A stretch of 64,000 nt of DNA, taken from NCBI RefSeq assembly GCF_900700375.1, contig NC_041726.1, positions 12,958,982 to 13,022,981 of the forward strand, in the 5' to 3' direction. This stretch comes from Denticeps clupeoides. Its lineage: Eukaryota; Chordata; Actinopteri; Clupeiformes; Denticipitidae. Positions within the stretch are counted from its first letter, which is position 1; each line of letters starts with the position of its first letter. This document shows positions 32,462 through 44,541 of the stretch, piece after piece. Made by a program: the position numbers and the translations under genes. Under the pieces are notes generated by a model that worked only from the letters and a program-made list of their open reading frames with translations, did not search any database and was not told where the DNA came from.

Positions 32462-34454
32462 ATGATGTTCAACGGCTCCCTTGGGTACCGTCAAGACCCC
32501 TCCAAAGACAGCAAAGCCACAATGGACATCGATGCCATAATGGACAATGTCATCATTGTGCTTTACACCATCACCGTCATCCTGGGCACCACTGGAAACT
32601 CTGTGGTCATCTGGGTAGCTGGATTTCGCTTGAAGCCCAAGGTCACCAGTGTTTGGCTGGTCAACCTGGCAGTGGCCGACCTGATTTTTTGCCTGACCCG
32701 CAGCATTTCCCTTGTCAAGAAGCTCTTCTTCGACCACTGGCCCTTTGGACTCTTTCTGTGCAAGTTTAATGGCTTCTTCAAATACGCCAACATGTTCTGC
32801 AGCGTGTTCTTGTTGGCTGTGATCAGCATCGATCGGGCCCTCTGTGTGTGGCACCCAGTCTTCACCAAACAGCGCCGCACTATTTGGGCCGCCCGTGTCG
32901 TCAGCATGGTGGTGTGGGCAGTAGCGAGCATTCTGAGTGCCCCCTACTTCATCTACCGACAGGTCTACTTGGGCAAGAATAACCTGACCAAGTGCTCCCT
33001 CGAGGTTTGGATTTTTTTTGTGTGTGTCTCTGTGTGTTTTTGCCGACATAAAAAAAAAACTTCCATTTGTAAAACATGACTGGATCATCAGTGAGATCCA
33101 GCCAAACCATTGCCTCTTAAACACTTTTCGCCAACCTCCAGCCGGCGTGCTTTTTACACTTCGGCTGGATCTGTGCCTTGCGACGGGCTGAGAACGGATC
33201 TCATCATAGCAACACACTATACAGTGAAGAAATAAGCATCTGCTAACGGCATGATGCTGTTTAGTGACAGTATTAACCGCTAGGTCAGACAACACACAAC
33301 TATGTTTGAACAGTTAGAATCCGAATAATACACCATTACAGCTTTGCTGCCTTCAAACTGTATTTTCTTTTTATAGTGTACAGTACATATATTGTACTGT
33401 ACAATATACTGTAACTATTTTCAAACTGGTGCTAGAGCACAGCACTATGCACAACATAAATAGATAAAGCAGGAAAGAAAAATGTAAAAATCCTGGGTGA
33501 CATAAATATATACACGCTAACTGAAAAGGACAGTTTTTAGTTACACATCAAGGTACACATATAGTACTGTTAGAGTATACACTTTTGTAAAGATTTTAAT
33601 ACAGCCTTCCTTGGGACGACACCAAAGACATGACACTTTGATAGAATGTTAATTAGTCAGGGTTGAAATTGAACTGCGTAAATTTTCTGTCCCCTAAAAA
33701 CAACTAAACAAACGGCCATTAATGTCTAAGTCACTGGAGACAAATGTGAGTACACCCCTAAGCGAAATATTGTTACTACCAATCTTCATATGCAGATCCT
33801 GAGGCCCGCTTTGGCCTTACAGTAGCAAACGGGCACCAAGCTCAGCATACAGCGCTGTGCTCAGTGGCAGGTGGAAAATAATGCCCTCTGTTCAAAGCTG
33901 GTCAACTATTGACATGTTTTTTTTTTGTATTTTTAAAGGTGAAGGACACAGAGAATGATAACAGTACCAAGACTGCACTTTACTCCATTCGCTTCTTGTG
34001 TGGTTTTCTGCTTCCCTTCCTTGTGATCTTCTGCTGCTACATCATGGCTGGCGTGGGAATTCGTCGCACTCGTCTGACCGGCAAATCCCGACCTTTACAG
34101 ATCTTGGCTGGCCTAGTGTGTGCCTTCTTCCTGTGCTGGGCACCATATCACAGCCTTCTGCTGGTCAAGATGGTGGACAGCAAAAGCCATGTCATCAAAG
34201 TAGGTCTGCCGATAGCCAAGGGACTGGCCTTCTTTAACAGCTGCGTCAATCCCATACTCTACTTCTGTTTGGGCCTGGACCTGCGTCGCCGTTTCAATCA
34301 GACATTGGCCGGTGTGTACAACCGGGCACTGGCAGAGGATGGAGATGGGCGAACGTCACAATCACAAGAACGAACGGTAGACGAGAACAGCGTGTTCGAC
34401 TCGAATAAGAGAAATGTTGGAAGGCAGTCGACAGACGCACTGGCTAAGGTGTGA
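32462..34454 (+). CDS. Chemoattractant receptor, FPR/CMKLR1/C3aR-like class A GPCR
   Basis: Two coding exons, 32462-33004 and 33939-34454, 352 residues joined in phase 0. Seven membrane spans are visible. TM1 has GNSVVIWVAGFR, TM2 LNLAVADLIFCL, and the first loop HWPFGLFLCKF gives the disulphide Cys. TM3 ends in SIDRALCVWHPV, a DRA version of the DRY motif as in formyl-peptide receptors (DRC). TM6 has FFLCWAPYH and TM7 AFFNSCVNPILYF. An N-terminal NGS sequon fits glycosylation. The tail is Ser/Thr-rich and suited to phosphorylation. Closest remembered relatives are FPR1, CMKLR1 and C3AR1, which sense chemotactic peptides on leukocytes through Gi; the exact ligand cannot be told. The start is ATG-ATG at 32462/32465; a further in-frame ATG is at 32523. 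The intron after extracellular loop 2 is unusual for this group. Confidence 0.85.
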
Positions 34455-34548
34455 GCTCTAGGAGACCAGACAGGTCTAGTTATTGAGAAATAAGCTTGTG
34501 CCCTTAATCTGACATGGCCACACTGGGTCAATATGTTCTGCTAAGGCA

Positions 34549-34549
<1 letters not shown>

Positions 34550-34624
<75 letters not shown>
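34550..34624. repeat. Compound (CT)n(AT)n microsatellite
   Basis: A CT run passes directly into an AT run of about 58 bases. It lies in what should be the 3' UTR or flank of the FPR-like receptor. Confidence 0.97.
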
Positions 34625-34626
<2 letters not shown>

Positions 34627-37032
34627 TTCCACTAAATATATAAAATGCCCTTTTACCTATGAAGAGTCATGACCACATTGTGGTTACAAAATGGGAACAC
34701 AGAATGACAGAAACTTGAAATGAAGACATGGTAGTTCCGCTTGGTTTTTTACTTAAGCAATGTTCCTTAACTCTTTTTTTTTTTTTTTTTAAAGCTACTT
34801 GGTGAAAAGGGGTTTTCTTTTTTATAAGCTGTTAGAACCTTTTCACATAGGGGTTATACACACAGAAACTGGGCTGAAATAGGCTAAAGTGATATTAAAA
34901 GAAAAAAAAAAATGTATATGCGGCAAATTTCCCACATTTCCCTAAACATGAAGCCTGTTGTTTTGGACATTGAGCAATTGAAAAGGTCATGTGCTTTAGA
35001 AATTCACAGCCATGGTATCTGACTGCCTGGGCGTCCCATGATTGGCGTGTGTGGGCACCGGACAGATCTATACCTTTTCCATGGAAGCATTTCACACGTT
35101 TGGATAGAAATCATTACTGCGTTTTTTTTTTGAAGACATGATTGTGAGAGGTTAAATGTAAACCAGCCACACCTAACATCTATGGCACATTAGTGATAAA
35201 CACTTATGATACCTGCCTCATTTTATGTGTGAATTAAGGCTTTTTATTGCATTTAATTATGAACAAAAACATGGGTAGCATGATGTGTTTTTGGAGGGGT
35301 GTGGGCCACATAAGATAAGATCCTAGTGATGGGAAATTGCTTAATATTTCACATATTCTCATACAGCATGGGTAATAGTCAATGGATTTCCCTTGTCAAA
35401 CAGGACCACAAGCGGCAAGTTCGGTGAACATATTTCAGCAGTTTATTGCACCTCATTCCATCAGACATTCACCTAATAAACTTCCAACCAGTTAAACATC
35501 TTTGCACAATAGAAGAGAAGATATTTCTGGATTGTGGGCTATCACGCAAATAAACACATAACAATACCATAATTCCAATGACAGGCTGCTACTGTTATGG
35601 ACTATTAAAGTAAAAGACTGGTTCGAAAGTTGAACGTTTTAAAGTGCTGAACGGTAGCTTAACACGGGCGCCCTCTAGCGGCTCCTGAAAACAACAACCA
35701 GGAAAACCGGAGTAAATCAATACCACATTAGCGATAGCAAAAAGCTACACGTTCACGTAACATACGCTCCAGAACAAAATCGTTGAAGTTAATGAATTTT
35801 AGAGTTTTAAGGACACGGTAACAACGGCCCATGGCTTGTTAGGTTTTTGCAGGCCTACTTACTAAACAAACTTGTACACCTCTGTTTTAATCGGAAAGGT
35901 CGAACATTTAACGTAAAAATCAAGTGGGACATTGTCAATCCTTTCTTGCAGATTTGACGTACAGAATTTTAACCTTGGATGAAAAGAAAAAAAAAAAAAA
36001 ACAATACACATACGAAATAAATAAATCGGCATGGTCAACGTGAGAAGCGGTATAATCATTAAGCGTTTCAGCCCTTGCGTGAGTAGTAATATTTTTAAAA
36101 ATCCGCCGCCATTTCAGCACGGGCGCGCCTGCTCGGGAACGCGCCTGCCCGGGTCATGTGGTTTGAGTGAAAACCCGGATTGGATCGTGTCGGTCACCTG
36201 AGGAGCGGCCAGACCATGTGAAACGCTGCTCGCAGCCTCGCTAGTTCAAGTCGTCTGGGGTTTCGGCGGAAAACAGCAAAAAAATAGTAATAATTCAGAA
36301 AAAAATAAAAAAAATCAGGCAGCCACGATTTTCCGGAACGTTTCGGCACCAACACTGCCCGCTGGAGCGCAATCAGCCGTCGCTCCACTCATCGCGCACT
36401 TCACGCCTTTATTCCGAGTTATTTAACACGAACAAAACTGTTTTACAGGCCGCGTGCGAAGAAAGAACCAGTTCATTTAGAGAAACGTACGAGACTCGTT
36501 CATTGTACAAATGCTAGGCTAACGTAGCCCAGAACCCGGATGTTAGTGGAACATTAAAACAAACGGACCAACTCCTAAACGAATCTTTAAGTTGCAAAAA
36601 AAAGAGGGGATATTTTAGCAAATCTCCACCGCACGCCCGAAAATCACTGAAACCACCGCGAAACAACGCGGCGTCGTTCGGTTCCACTCCACATTTTTAT
36701 CACCCCCTACTGAACACGTCAACGGCCCCGCTGTGGAACCGCAGGGCGACCGTGTCGAGAAGAAAGGAGAAATAAACAGGCAGCGCGCCGACGAGGACTT
36801 TTCTCTCAAGCAACGAGGTCGGGCAAAAAAAATATACAGAAAAACCCACAAACGCGGCCAATTTCAACCACGCAGCTCCGAGGAACAAAAAAAAAAAAAA
36901 CCCACACACACCCGCCGCGGAATATTCCGGGGGACGGAGAGAAAAAAGGAAAAAAAAAAAAAAAACCAGCAGCGCGGCGGCGCCGTCCGTCTCCCGCGGC
37001 CTCCATTTTAACTCCGCGCCCAGCCTGCGCCT

Positions 37033-37038
37033 CACGTG
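37033..37038 (+). promoter_or_regulatory. E-box CACGTG upstream of usf2
   Basis: A perfect CACGTG lies 108 bases before the usf2 start codon in CpG-rich DNA. CACGTG is the site bound by USF1/USF2 dimers, so self-regulation is possible. That is inference; other bHLH-zip factors bind the same sequence. Confidence 0.55.
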
Positions 37039-37145
37039 TCCTGGACTGTCTTCCTCACATGACCCGTGTGTTTGTCCCCGTGATCAGCACTTCCATCTCC
37101 GCGTCTCGGCGTCCCCGGGCAGCGCCGGTTTAAACCGTCACCTTC

Positions 37146-40100
37146 ATGGATATGCTCGAACAGAGCCTGGACGCGGCGAGGTGAGAGCGCGTCCTCTGCG
37201 CATTAATGGCTTCTCGGGCCCAGCCACCATACTTACGTAAGGAACGCCTTTAGCAGCAAACATTCAAACCGAAACACTTATCATTTTGCCGTGAACGCGG
37301 CGCGTTGGTTGATTTACTTTTCCCTGACCGGGTCGGTGGAATTGAATCGGTTGTTCCTGGCAGCGAGTACGAGTGTAGCATCGGCGGAAGTTTACTGCTG
37401 TAGCTGCAGATCAGCCTGTAGCTAATTGCACGTCCACGAAGATAAGATTATTTAGGTTAGGTTTATGGAAATGACCAAGGAACTAATCCGCAACATTTTT
37501 TTTTTATGTCATACAAGTTACACGACTGCACGTTTCCAAGCATTGCAATAATCAACACTGTACATTCTACTGATATTTATTCAACTTTTACAAATAATTA
37601 TTAGCTGGCGTGCTCAGAATATTTCCGAGATCTGCATTTTGGTGCAAGCTGGCTAGTAGACATTTTTTAAGCGTTCGCAGGTCCCAAATTAATGAAATTA
37701 TATCTGCATAAATTTGATGAAGCCGAGTCTCTGTTTGTATTCGCGTCCGACGTGGGTTGCCAGGTTGTACCCTTTTTTACGTCCGGCGTTTATTTTCAAG
37801 TTTATGTTCAGACCATTTGAGTTTAATAAATTCATTACATTTGTTTTTACTAGTCACGAAAAACAGGAAACCGAGGAGGTGGTGCAGTTGCAGGAAGGTA
37901 CGTGGCTGGTTCGAGACTTCATGCAGGTTTTCACTGATAACTTTTGTTTGGCTTTCATCATAAGAGTGTGGATAAGCAGTGCTACTTTAGTGTTTTAATC
38001 TATGTCAAATCCACTCTATAATTCCTTTAATTTCCATCTATTGACTATAGACCCTTATCAAAATTGCTAATAGCATTAAATCCTTAATTCACAGTTCATT
38101 AAATTGCTTTGCATTTATTTGTGTACTTTTGGCAATTTAAATTTAATCAAGAGCTTGCATTTTATTTGACTATTTTATTTGTATTCTCCCAAAATGTCAA
38201 CTGTACCCCACTCATTGAAAGTTGTTCCATTTCGTGTGGTTTGATGCTGTGACTGGTGAATGGTTGATGCTTGTGATCGCATCGTTTGTCTTAACTATTC
38301 CAACACACATCTTGTCTGGCAGCAGAAGCCGTGGGATCAGAAGAACAGGCGACCGTTACCATAGCAAGCGTACAGCCAGCGGCAGGGTTCTCTGATCACA
38401 ATGTCCAGTACCAGTTCCGCACAGAGAACAGCGGTGGACAGGTGCGTTTGAAGACCTTCAAGGAATATTTTGACAGAGTCTCAAGGGCGAGACTTTAACA
38501 GTCTCGCCGTCTCCATCCTAGGTGACTTATCGAGTGGTCCAGGTGATGGAAGATCAGTTAGAGGCTGCAGGGGACAGCGGGGCAGCGGTCAGCGTGGTGT
38601 CCGCTGCCACATTTGCAGGAACTCAGCAGGCAGTCGCTCAGGTGAGTGAGAAACTCACCTGCTCTGCGTACGCTGTTCCTAGTCTTACTTTTGAATTTTT
38701 AATTTGATTCACTTTTTATTTTGCTCTTTGATTTGCAGGCTGTCATTCAGAACCCCTTCAGTAACGGCGGGAGTCCTGCCGGTGAGACGGTGGGAGGAGA
38801 GACGCGCTTCGCCTACTTCCCGGCCGCCACGGTCAGTGATGGGACGGCCACCGCCGTGTCGGTGCAGGCTGCTGCAGACCCCGCGCTCTCACAGGCTGGA
38901 GGTCAGTCCATGCTTGTGCCGCTAATTTGAGAAGCAGCACGTACTTTAGGATAAGTAGGTGTGTATGATAACTGCGTGCGCTCTACATTCATACTTCTGC
39001 CACTGATCTTTCTACAGGCCAATTTTATGTGATGATGAGTTCTCCTGATGTTTTGCAAACGACGGCACCCAGGACTATCGCTCCCCGTACACACACCTAT
39101 GCCGCGTGAGTATGGGCTCTTGAAAACTAACAAATGCATAAGTCATCTAATCATGTGTCATTGCCATAACAAAATCCTACCTCTCACGCACATTTAAATC
39201 AACGTCTGAGTCTGCATAAATGTTTCCGCTTGGGACAATTCAAGTATAGGACGTTGAAATTTAATTGCTTAAATCCTTTGATGTAGTAAATGTGCAGAAA
39301 GCTAACAAACGTAAATTGGAGTAGATAAACATGTCCCACTTGCCCTTCCCAGAGACCTTGCTGAAAACAAGACACTACAACACGGCAGCTCAAACTGGTG
39401 AGGAGCATTTTTAACACCACCCCTCCATCCTTGCCCAGTCTACAAAAAAAAAAAAAAAAAACATCAATTTGTTGTCAGCTGGATCATCAGTGTTTTTTAG
39501 GCTGTAGTTTATGTGTTAGTTCAGCGAACCGCCTCTTCGTATTTGACCCTGTTAACGTGATTGAAATTGGCTGAAGGGTGGCTGGGTGTGATATTTGGGA
39601 CATTCAATTATTATTTTTTCTTTAGTGCAGCGCGGTATGTTTCCTGAATACCTGCTGCCCACCACCATTTCACCTAGTCCAAGATGGAAATTCAGGGCAG
39701 TACAGATCCCAGATATTCAAAGTTGATAAGATAAATGTGTCCCACTGGCCAAATAGCAGAGGTTTTTCTTAATTGCATTCCAGCAGTGGTATGAAAACTC
39801 TGAACTCCATGTCCTGGACCATGAACGTACCCATTCATTCACCAGGCCTTCCCCCAGGTCTTTTCTTCTTTAGCAACAATAGTTGTGTATGTTAGTAGAA
39901 CAGAACAAACTGCTCCGACGACACTAAACTCCATGAGATTTCAAATGTTCCTGAGGTAGATTTTTTTCTTTCTGATGTATGTATTCGGAATACAAGTGAT
40001 AGCATTGAGCTGATAATTTATAGTACGGCAATGAACATGAATACGTAAGCAAACATTTTACTAGTCATTTAACCAGGTGGGTTTTTTAATAGCGAAGAAC

Positions 40101-41607
40101 AATTTGAATAATTTATGAACTTTCTAATGTTGTTTCAACTGTTCTGGATTGGTAAGATTGGTTGCTAAGCCAAGTGTACTGTAACTAGCTAAAATGTTGT
40201 AATACTCTCAATATTATTATAGTACGATATAGAGTTGTAGTTTGTTACTCTTAACACAGAAACTGATGTGAAGACGTCAGAAGGCAACTGTAAAGGTTTG
40301 ACCTTTCTGCTATAAATAAGCGATGACATATGTAAGGTACCGTGTGCCTCTGGCGTATTTAAAACAGGAATTTAGTGCTTCAAATGTGTGCAGAGTAGGT
40401 TGAACCTAGTCATGATTTATATCCTTGCTAATGTTTTATTTTTTGCAGGAAGATGGATGGGTCTCGTGCACCAAGGGACGAGAGAAGGAGAGCACAGCAC
40501 AATGAGGGTGAGTGGACCCCATTGTTTTACCACCAGTAATGGCTCTGTATTTAGTCACTAAAAGGCCAACAAACTTCCTGATGAAGTCTAGATTGAACCT
40601 CTCTGTATTTTCTGTGGTATTTTTTTTTAAATAGCTGTTTTGTAGTGTTGATTTGGTATAATTAATTTGCTTATGACATGAAAAAGCATGAAAAAAGCAT
40701 CAAAGTATGAAAATTGAAATGTACATATTAAAATCAAGCATATGAAGATACTGTGGTTTGTTTATTTATTTATTTGTTTGTTTTTGCCCGGCATAGTTGA
40801 GCGACGAAGACGAGATAAGATCAACAACTGGATTGTCACACTGTCCAAAATCATCCCAGACTGCAATATGGACAGTACTAAAACTGGAGCGGTAAATCCC
40901 ATGTCCTCCTATGCACATATCTCTGCTCAGTGAGTGTAGATGTCTGTGTGATGTCTAATATCTTCTCCTTTCTGTTTCAGAGTAAAGGGGGGATCCTGTC
41001 TAAAGCATGCGACTACATTAGAGAGCTGAGGCAGACAAATCAGAGTCTACAAGAGAACTTCAAAGAGATGGAACGGATACAGATGGACAATGAGATTCTC
41101 CGACAACAGGTATAGTATATTTTCACACTAACGTAACCAGACACACCAATTTTTCTCCATTATCAAATGATCTGTCATGTTTGGTGTGTTAGTTATAGTG
41201 TTTGTGTGTAAAATTCTCAGAAATCATTTTTTTTTTTTTTTCATAAGATATTTAAAACCTGGTTCCCTGTGGAGGCAACAGATTAGAACAGGTCTTTAGA
41301 TCCTATTTACAATTACGGGAATACTGTGGTTTACAAAGTGAAAACTCCAAAGATGACAGTTCTGCTGACCACTGATGACTATCTGTGAAGCTGAACGGAT
41401 TTCAGCATTTGAAAATAAAACTGACAGTTCTTTTGTAACACGAAACATTGATTGGATCAGCATTTTAAGCGGAGTCACATGCCTGTAAATGTCTACCATG
41501 TGCTGTCTTGTTAACAGATCGAAGACCTAAAGAACGACAACGCTCTGCTCAGAGCCCAACTCCGTCAGCACGGCCTTGAGATCAGCAGTGAAACCAAGCC
41601 ACAGTGA
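37146..41607 (+). CDS. usf2: Upstream stimulatory factor 2 (10 coding exons)
   Basis: Exons: 37146-37180, 37854-37897, 38323-38441, 38522-38641, 38739-38901, 39018-39105, 40449-40507, 40797-40891, 40981-41109 and 41518-41607, 942 bases or 313 residues (human USF2 has 346). The start MDMLEQSLD matches the mammalian MDMLDPGLD. The middle carries the USF-specific region (AVIQNPFSNGGSPAGE, TRFAYFPA, GQFYVMMSSPDVLQT). The basic region is RDERRRAQHNEVERRRRDKI, followed by helix-loop-helix (NNWIVTLSKIIPDC ... SKGGILSKACDYIRELR) and a leucine zipper to the C-terminus. It binds CACGTG E-boxes as a dimer with USF1 or itself. The N-terminus is shorter than in mammals. Exon 3 begins at a CAGCAG tandem acceptor, so two isoforms one residue apart are possible. 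AV(I)QNPFSNGG and AQHNEVERRRRDK favour usf2 over usf1. Confidence 0.96.
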
Positions 41608-44530
41608 CAAACACACACTTCTTAGTCAAAAAGACATTCTGTTGTACTTATGTTATGTACATATTCTCTTAGTCTAATGGACTATGGAGGAAACCATTTT
41701 TACACACACTGGTGAAAGACCGTAATTAAGAAAAAAAAAAATTAGTCCCCAAAACTTCACAGCTTCACATTTAGGAGGCAGAGCTATCGGGCCGGACTTT
41801 TATTGTTTTGGGGTTTTTTTTTGCAGCAGCAGCATTGTGTTTTGTCCTTTATTTACATAATCAATTTGCTTTTTCATTATTTGGGGGCTTTTCATGTCAT
41901 TTACAATGTTGGGTGTACATCTTAAATACCCGGATTTATCGTTTAATTTATTTGTTCAGGTATAACAGGCCCACTCCATGTGTGCTATCAGAACAAATAC
42001 TGGCCATTACTACACTTCTGTTCCTTTTCTTCTCGCATGGTGTACAGGAGAAAGATGCACTGTAATTTTTTTTTTTCAGGAAGGGTGTAACATGAGCATT
42101 GGGTTGCTTTATACCTTAACTGTATTCTATGTGAAGATCTAAAGGAATATAGGCTTTCGCAGGTGTACATTAGCTGCACAAAGATACAATATAAGATAAT
42201 GTGTATATATATTTGTTTGATGCATTTATATAGCATTATATGCCACAGACATGTGGACGATGAATGACCTTCAGTCCAGGAAGACATTTTGGAGTCTGTG
42301 TGCTTTTGCGCATTTCTCAGGTATGCAATGTGCAGTAGGCCTTAATGCATTTGGGACCAGTGTAGTGTAGTATACACACCGTGCCCTTGTACAGGACTGT
42401 GTAGACTGCTGTAGAGGGGCACAGGTTCCCAAACTTCCTCTTCTGTCTTTCTTTAAGTCATCATTCACAGTTTAATAGAAGTCAGTAAAGAGACTGCCGG
42501 TTGTGAAGAAAATTGACATTTCAGTTGTAGGAGAGATTCTATAATATTCTACATGTGCAGAGCAATAGCTTTAGAATACATAGAGTGATCATTTGCATTT
42601 ATATTAGCCTTGGTTTTTCACTAGAACATTCTACGAACTGAGCACATTATAAGCACAGGCAGCATTAGTTTGACTTGCCGTTGTTGTGTGGTGCGTTAAC
42701 TCTATCCCAGGTAATAATAATAAAAAAAGACTTCTGTTTATAAGAATGTGTCTAAACCAGCCACTTTGTGTGGGGTTTCACTTGCTTTATACATTTATTG
42801 CAACTCTTTGTGTGTCCTCCATAAAATTATATCGTAATGCTCAACCCAATATTTTTTATCAAACCTATGGACAACAGTGTGGGTATAAGTAGTGTATCAA
42901 TGTGTGGTTTTATTATTTTTTTCCTTTTCCACCCTTATCTAATTGTGTGTACATTTTCCTTTGAAAGCCCACAGGATGTTGCTAAGATCAAGGATGCAAT
43001 CATAGTTATCTCTTCTCCTCATCTGTTATTTCATCACATTCTGACCACTGGCATGATTTGTAAGAAATCCACAAATATAAAAAAAAAAAAGGGGGGTTTA
43101 TACTGAACAAATACTGTGTGTGTGTGGTTTGTTGTGTGGAGGGAAGGGATGGGGTGTGTGCTGAAGTTTTGGCAGCATGGTTAATTGTCCTTCGATCTGC
43201 TGTTATCGGTCACAGAAAGCATCACCTAATTTATGCCATGCGGAATATGACGGAATTTCTAATAGATTATTTTTTTTGGCATTATTGTGCAGTGTTTACT
43301 GCAAAAAACAGTCCTGGCATGTTATAAACAGACTGATGCATATTTTCTGAAACATTTAAATACTGAAATACTAAAAATGTCAATAAGCTATTTCTTTTGT
43401 TTCTTTGCAGAATATAAGAGGCTAGTGCAGAATCAGAGTTGCTGCTTATTCAGAATGTCACTATGGTTACAGATATCGGTTCACTACGTCACGGCTGCTA
43501 CATTCATTCTGAACTGTGATGACTTAACTACTGATCTGACACACAAGCAGATGTTACCTCATCAGGTCCATTTGCAGAATTAGGACCAACGAGGTTCTAA
43601 ATTAAAATGCAGCCCAGATTAGTTTCATTCAGTTCATTTTATATGTTTTATGTCTTTGGTCCCTGCAACTGCTTTTTCCGTCTTGACTCCAGGAAGAAGA
43701 ATAAATTCTGGTATCCTTGTTTCTCTCTGTTCCTGGTAAAACTGGTTTTATTCCAAGGCTTCATATAAACAATTATTTTTTTACATTCATTTAAAATAGT
43801 TGAAAAACAGCATGTGACAGTTTTTGTAAAACACGTAAAACCATTCAATTACTATGAATTACACTTGTATAGTCATAGTAAATTGGTTTTAATTTAGATT
43901 TTAAAAAATTGATGTTTAGCAAAACAATAACACATTAAACTGGTACTTAAAGATTATGCAAACAGACTTCAAATAAAGAAACTTTGTGAATTAAGTTCTC
44001 TGACACAAGATACATTTGTCACTGGCATAAACTGACAATATGTTTTGTTCTTTTCTTACAGTTTCAAAATAATCACTCTCATATTAGAGTATGTATACAG
44101 TGGAATTAATGTAGTGAAGTGATTGTCATTGTGAAACGCTGCAGCACAGCACACAGTGACACAACAAAACGTGTCCTCTGCTTTTAACCATGACAGGAAC
44201 CTGGGGAGCAGTGTGTGGGGACGGTGCTTTGCTCAGTGGCACCTCGATGTGACACACTAATATAGCATTTTGCTTGTGTGTGTAGCTTTCCTGATTAATA
44301 TCGATTAAAATTCGAATTTATTAAATAAATAAATAAACAAACAAACAAACCCTAACCCTAATTTTTACAGGCTTTTCAGTAATCAGAGTTATATTCAGAA
44401 GCACCATATATGGAGCTGCCTGAACGTGAAAATGCAGGTAGTCAAGCAAACCTTTCTTTAGTTTATATCACCCCATTAAATCCTCCCAAAAGCATTAGTG
44501 AGTGAATGGCTGAATGAACAGGAAAATGTG
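41608..44530. other. usf2 3' UTR and spacer to ffar2-like gene
   Basis: AT-rich, no coding exon found. Given the length of USF2 3' UTRs in vertebrates, a good part may be transcribed; AATAAA occurs at 43699. A type 1 SINE copy lies at 44114-44250, and two CCCTAA telomere-like units at 44350-44361 are too few to matter. Confidence 0.5.
44114..44250 (-). repeat. tRNA-derived SINE (type 1), internally deleted
   Basis: Minus-strand copy of the family at 18.0 kb. Relative to that copy about 25 bases are missing at 44187-44193, where the two flanking CCAT words have become one, the mark of a deletion between short direct repeats. Confidence 0.85.
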
Positions 44531-44541
44531 CAGTTTATTTA

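Larger units (their letters stand above)
34455..37145. other. Receptor 3' region and usf2 promoter
   Basis: A CT tract (34550-34568) runs into an AT dinucleotide array (34567-34624) about 100 bases past the receptor stop codon. No coding exon is seen. From about 36110 CpG content rises and continues to the usf2 start. Poly-A/poly-T runs interrupt the CpG-rich DNA at 35985-36001, 36889-36900 and 36950-36965. The E-box CACGTG at 37033-37038 is the consensus USF site. Confidence 0.55.

Noticed and set aside
32309-33295. Minus-strand open frame of 328 codons
   Set aside because: It is antisense to the first exon of the FPR-like receptor.
44350-44361. Telomere-like CCCTAA repeats
   Set aside because: Only two units; too short to be an interstitial telomere array.
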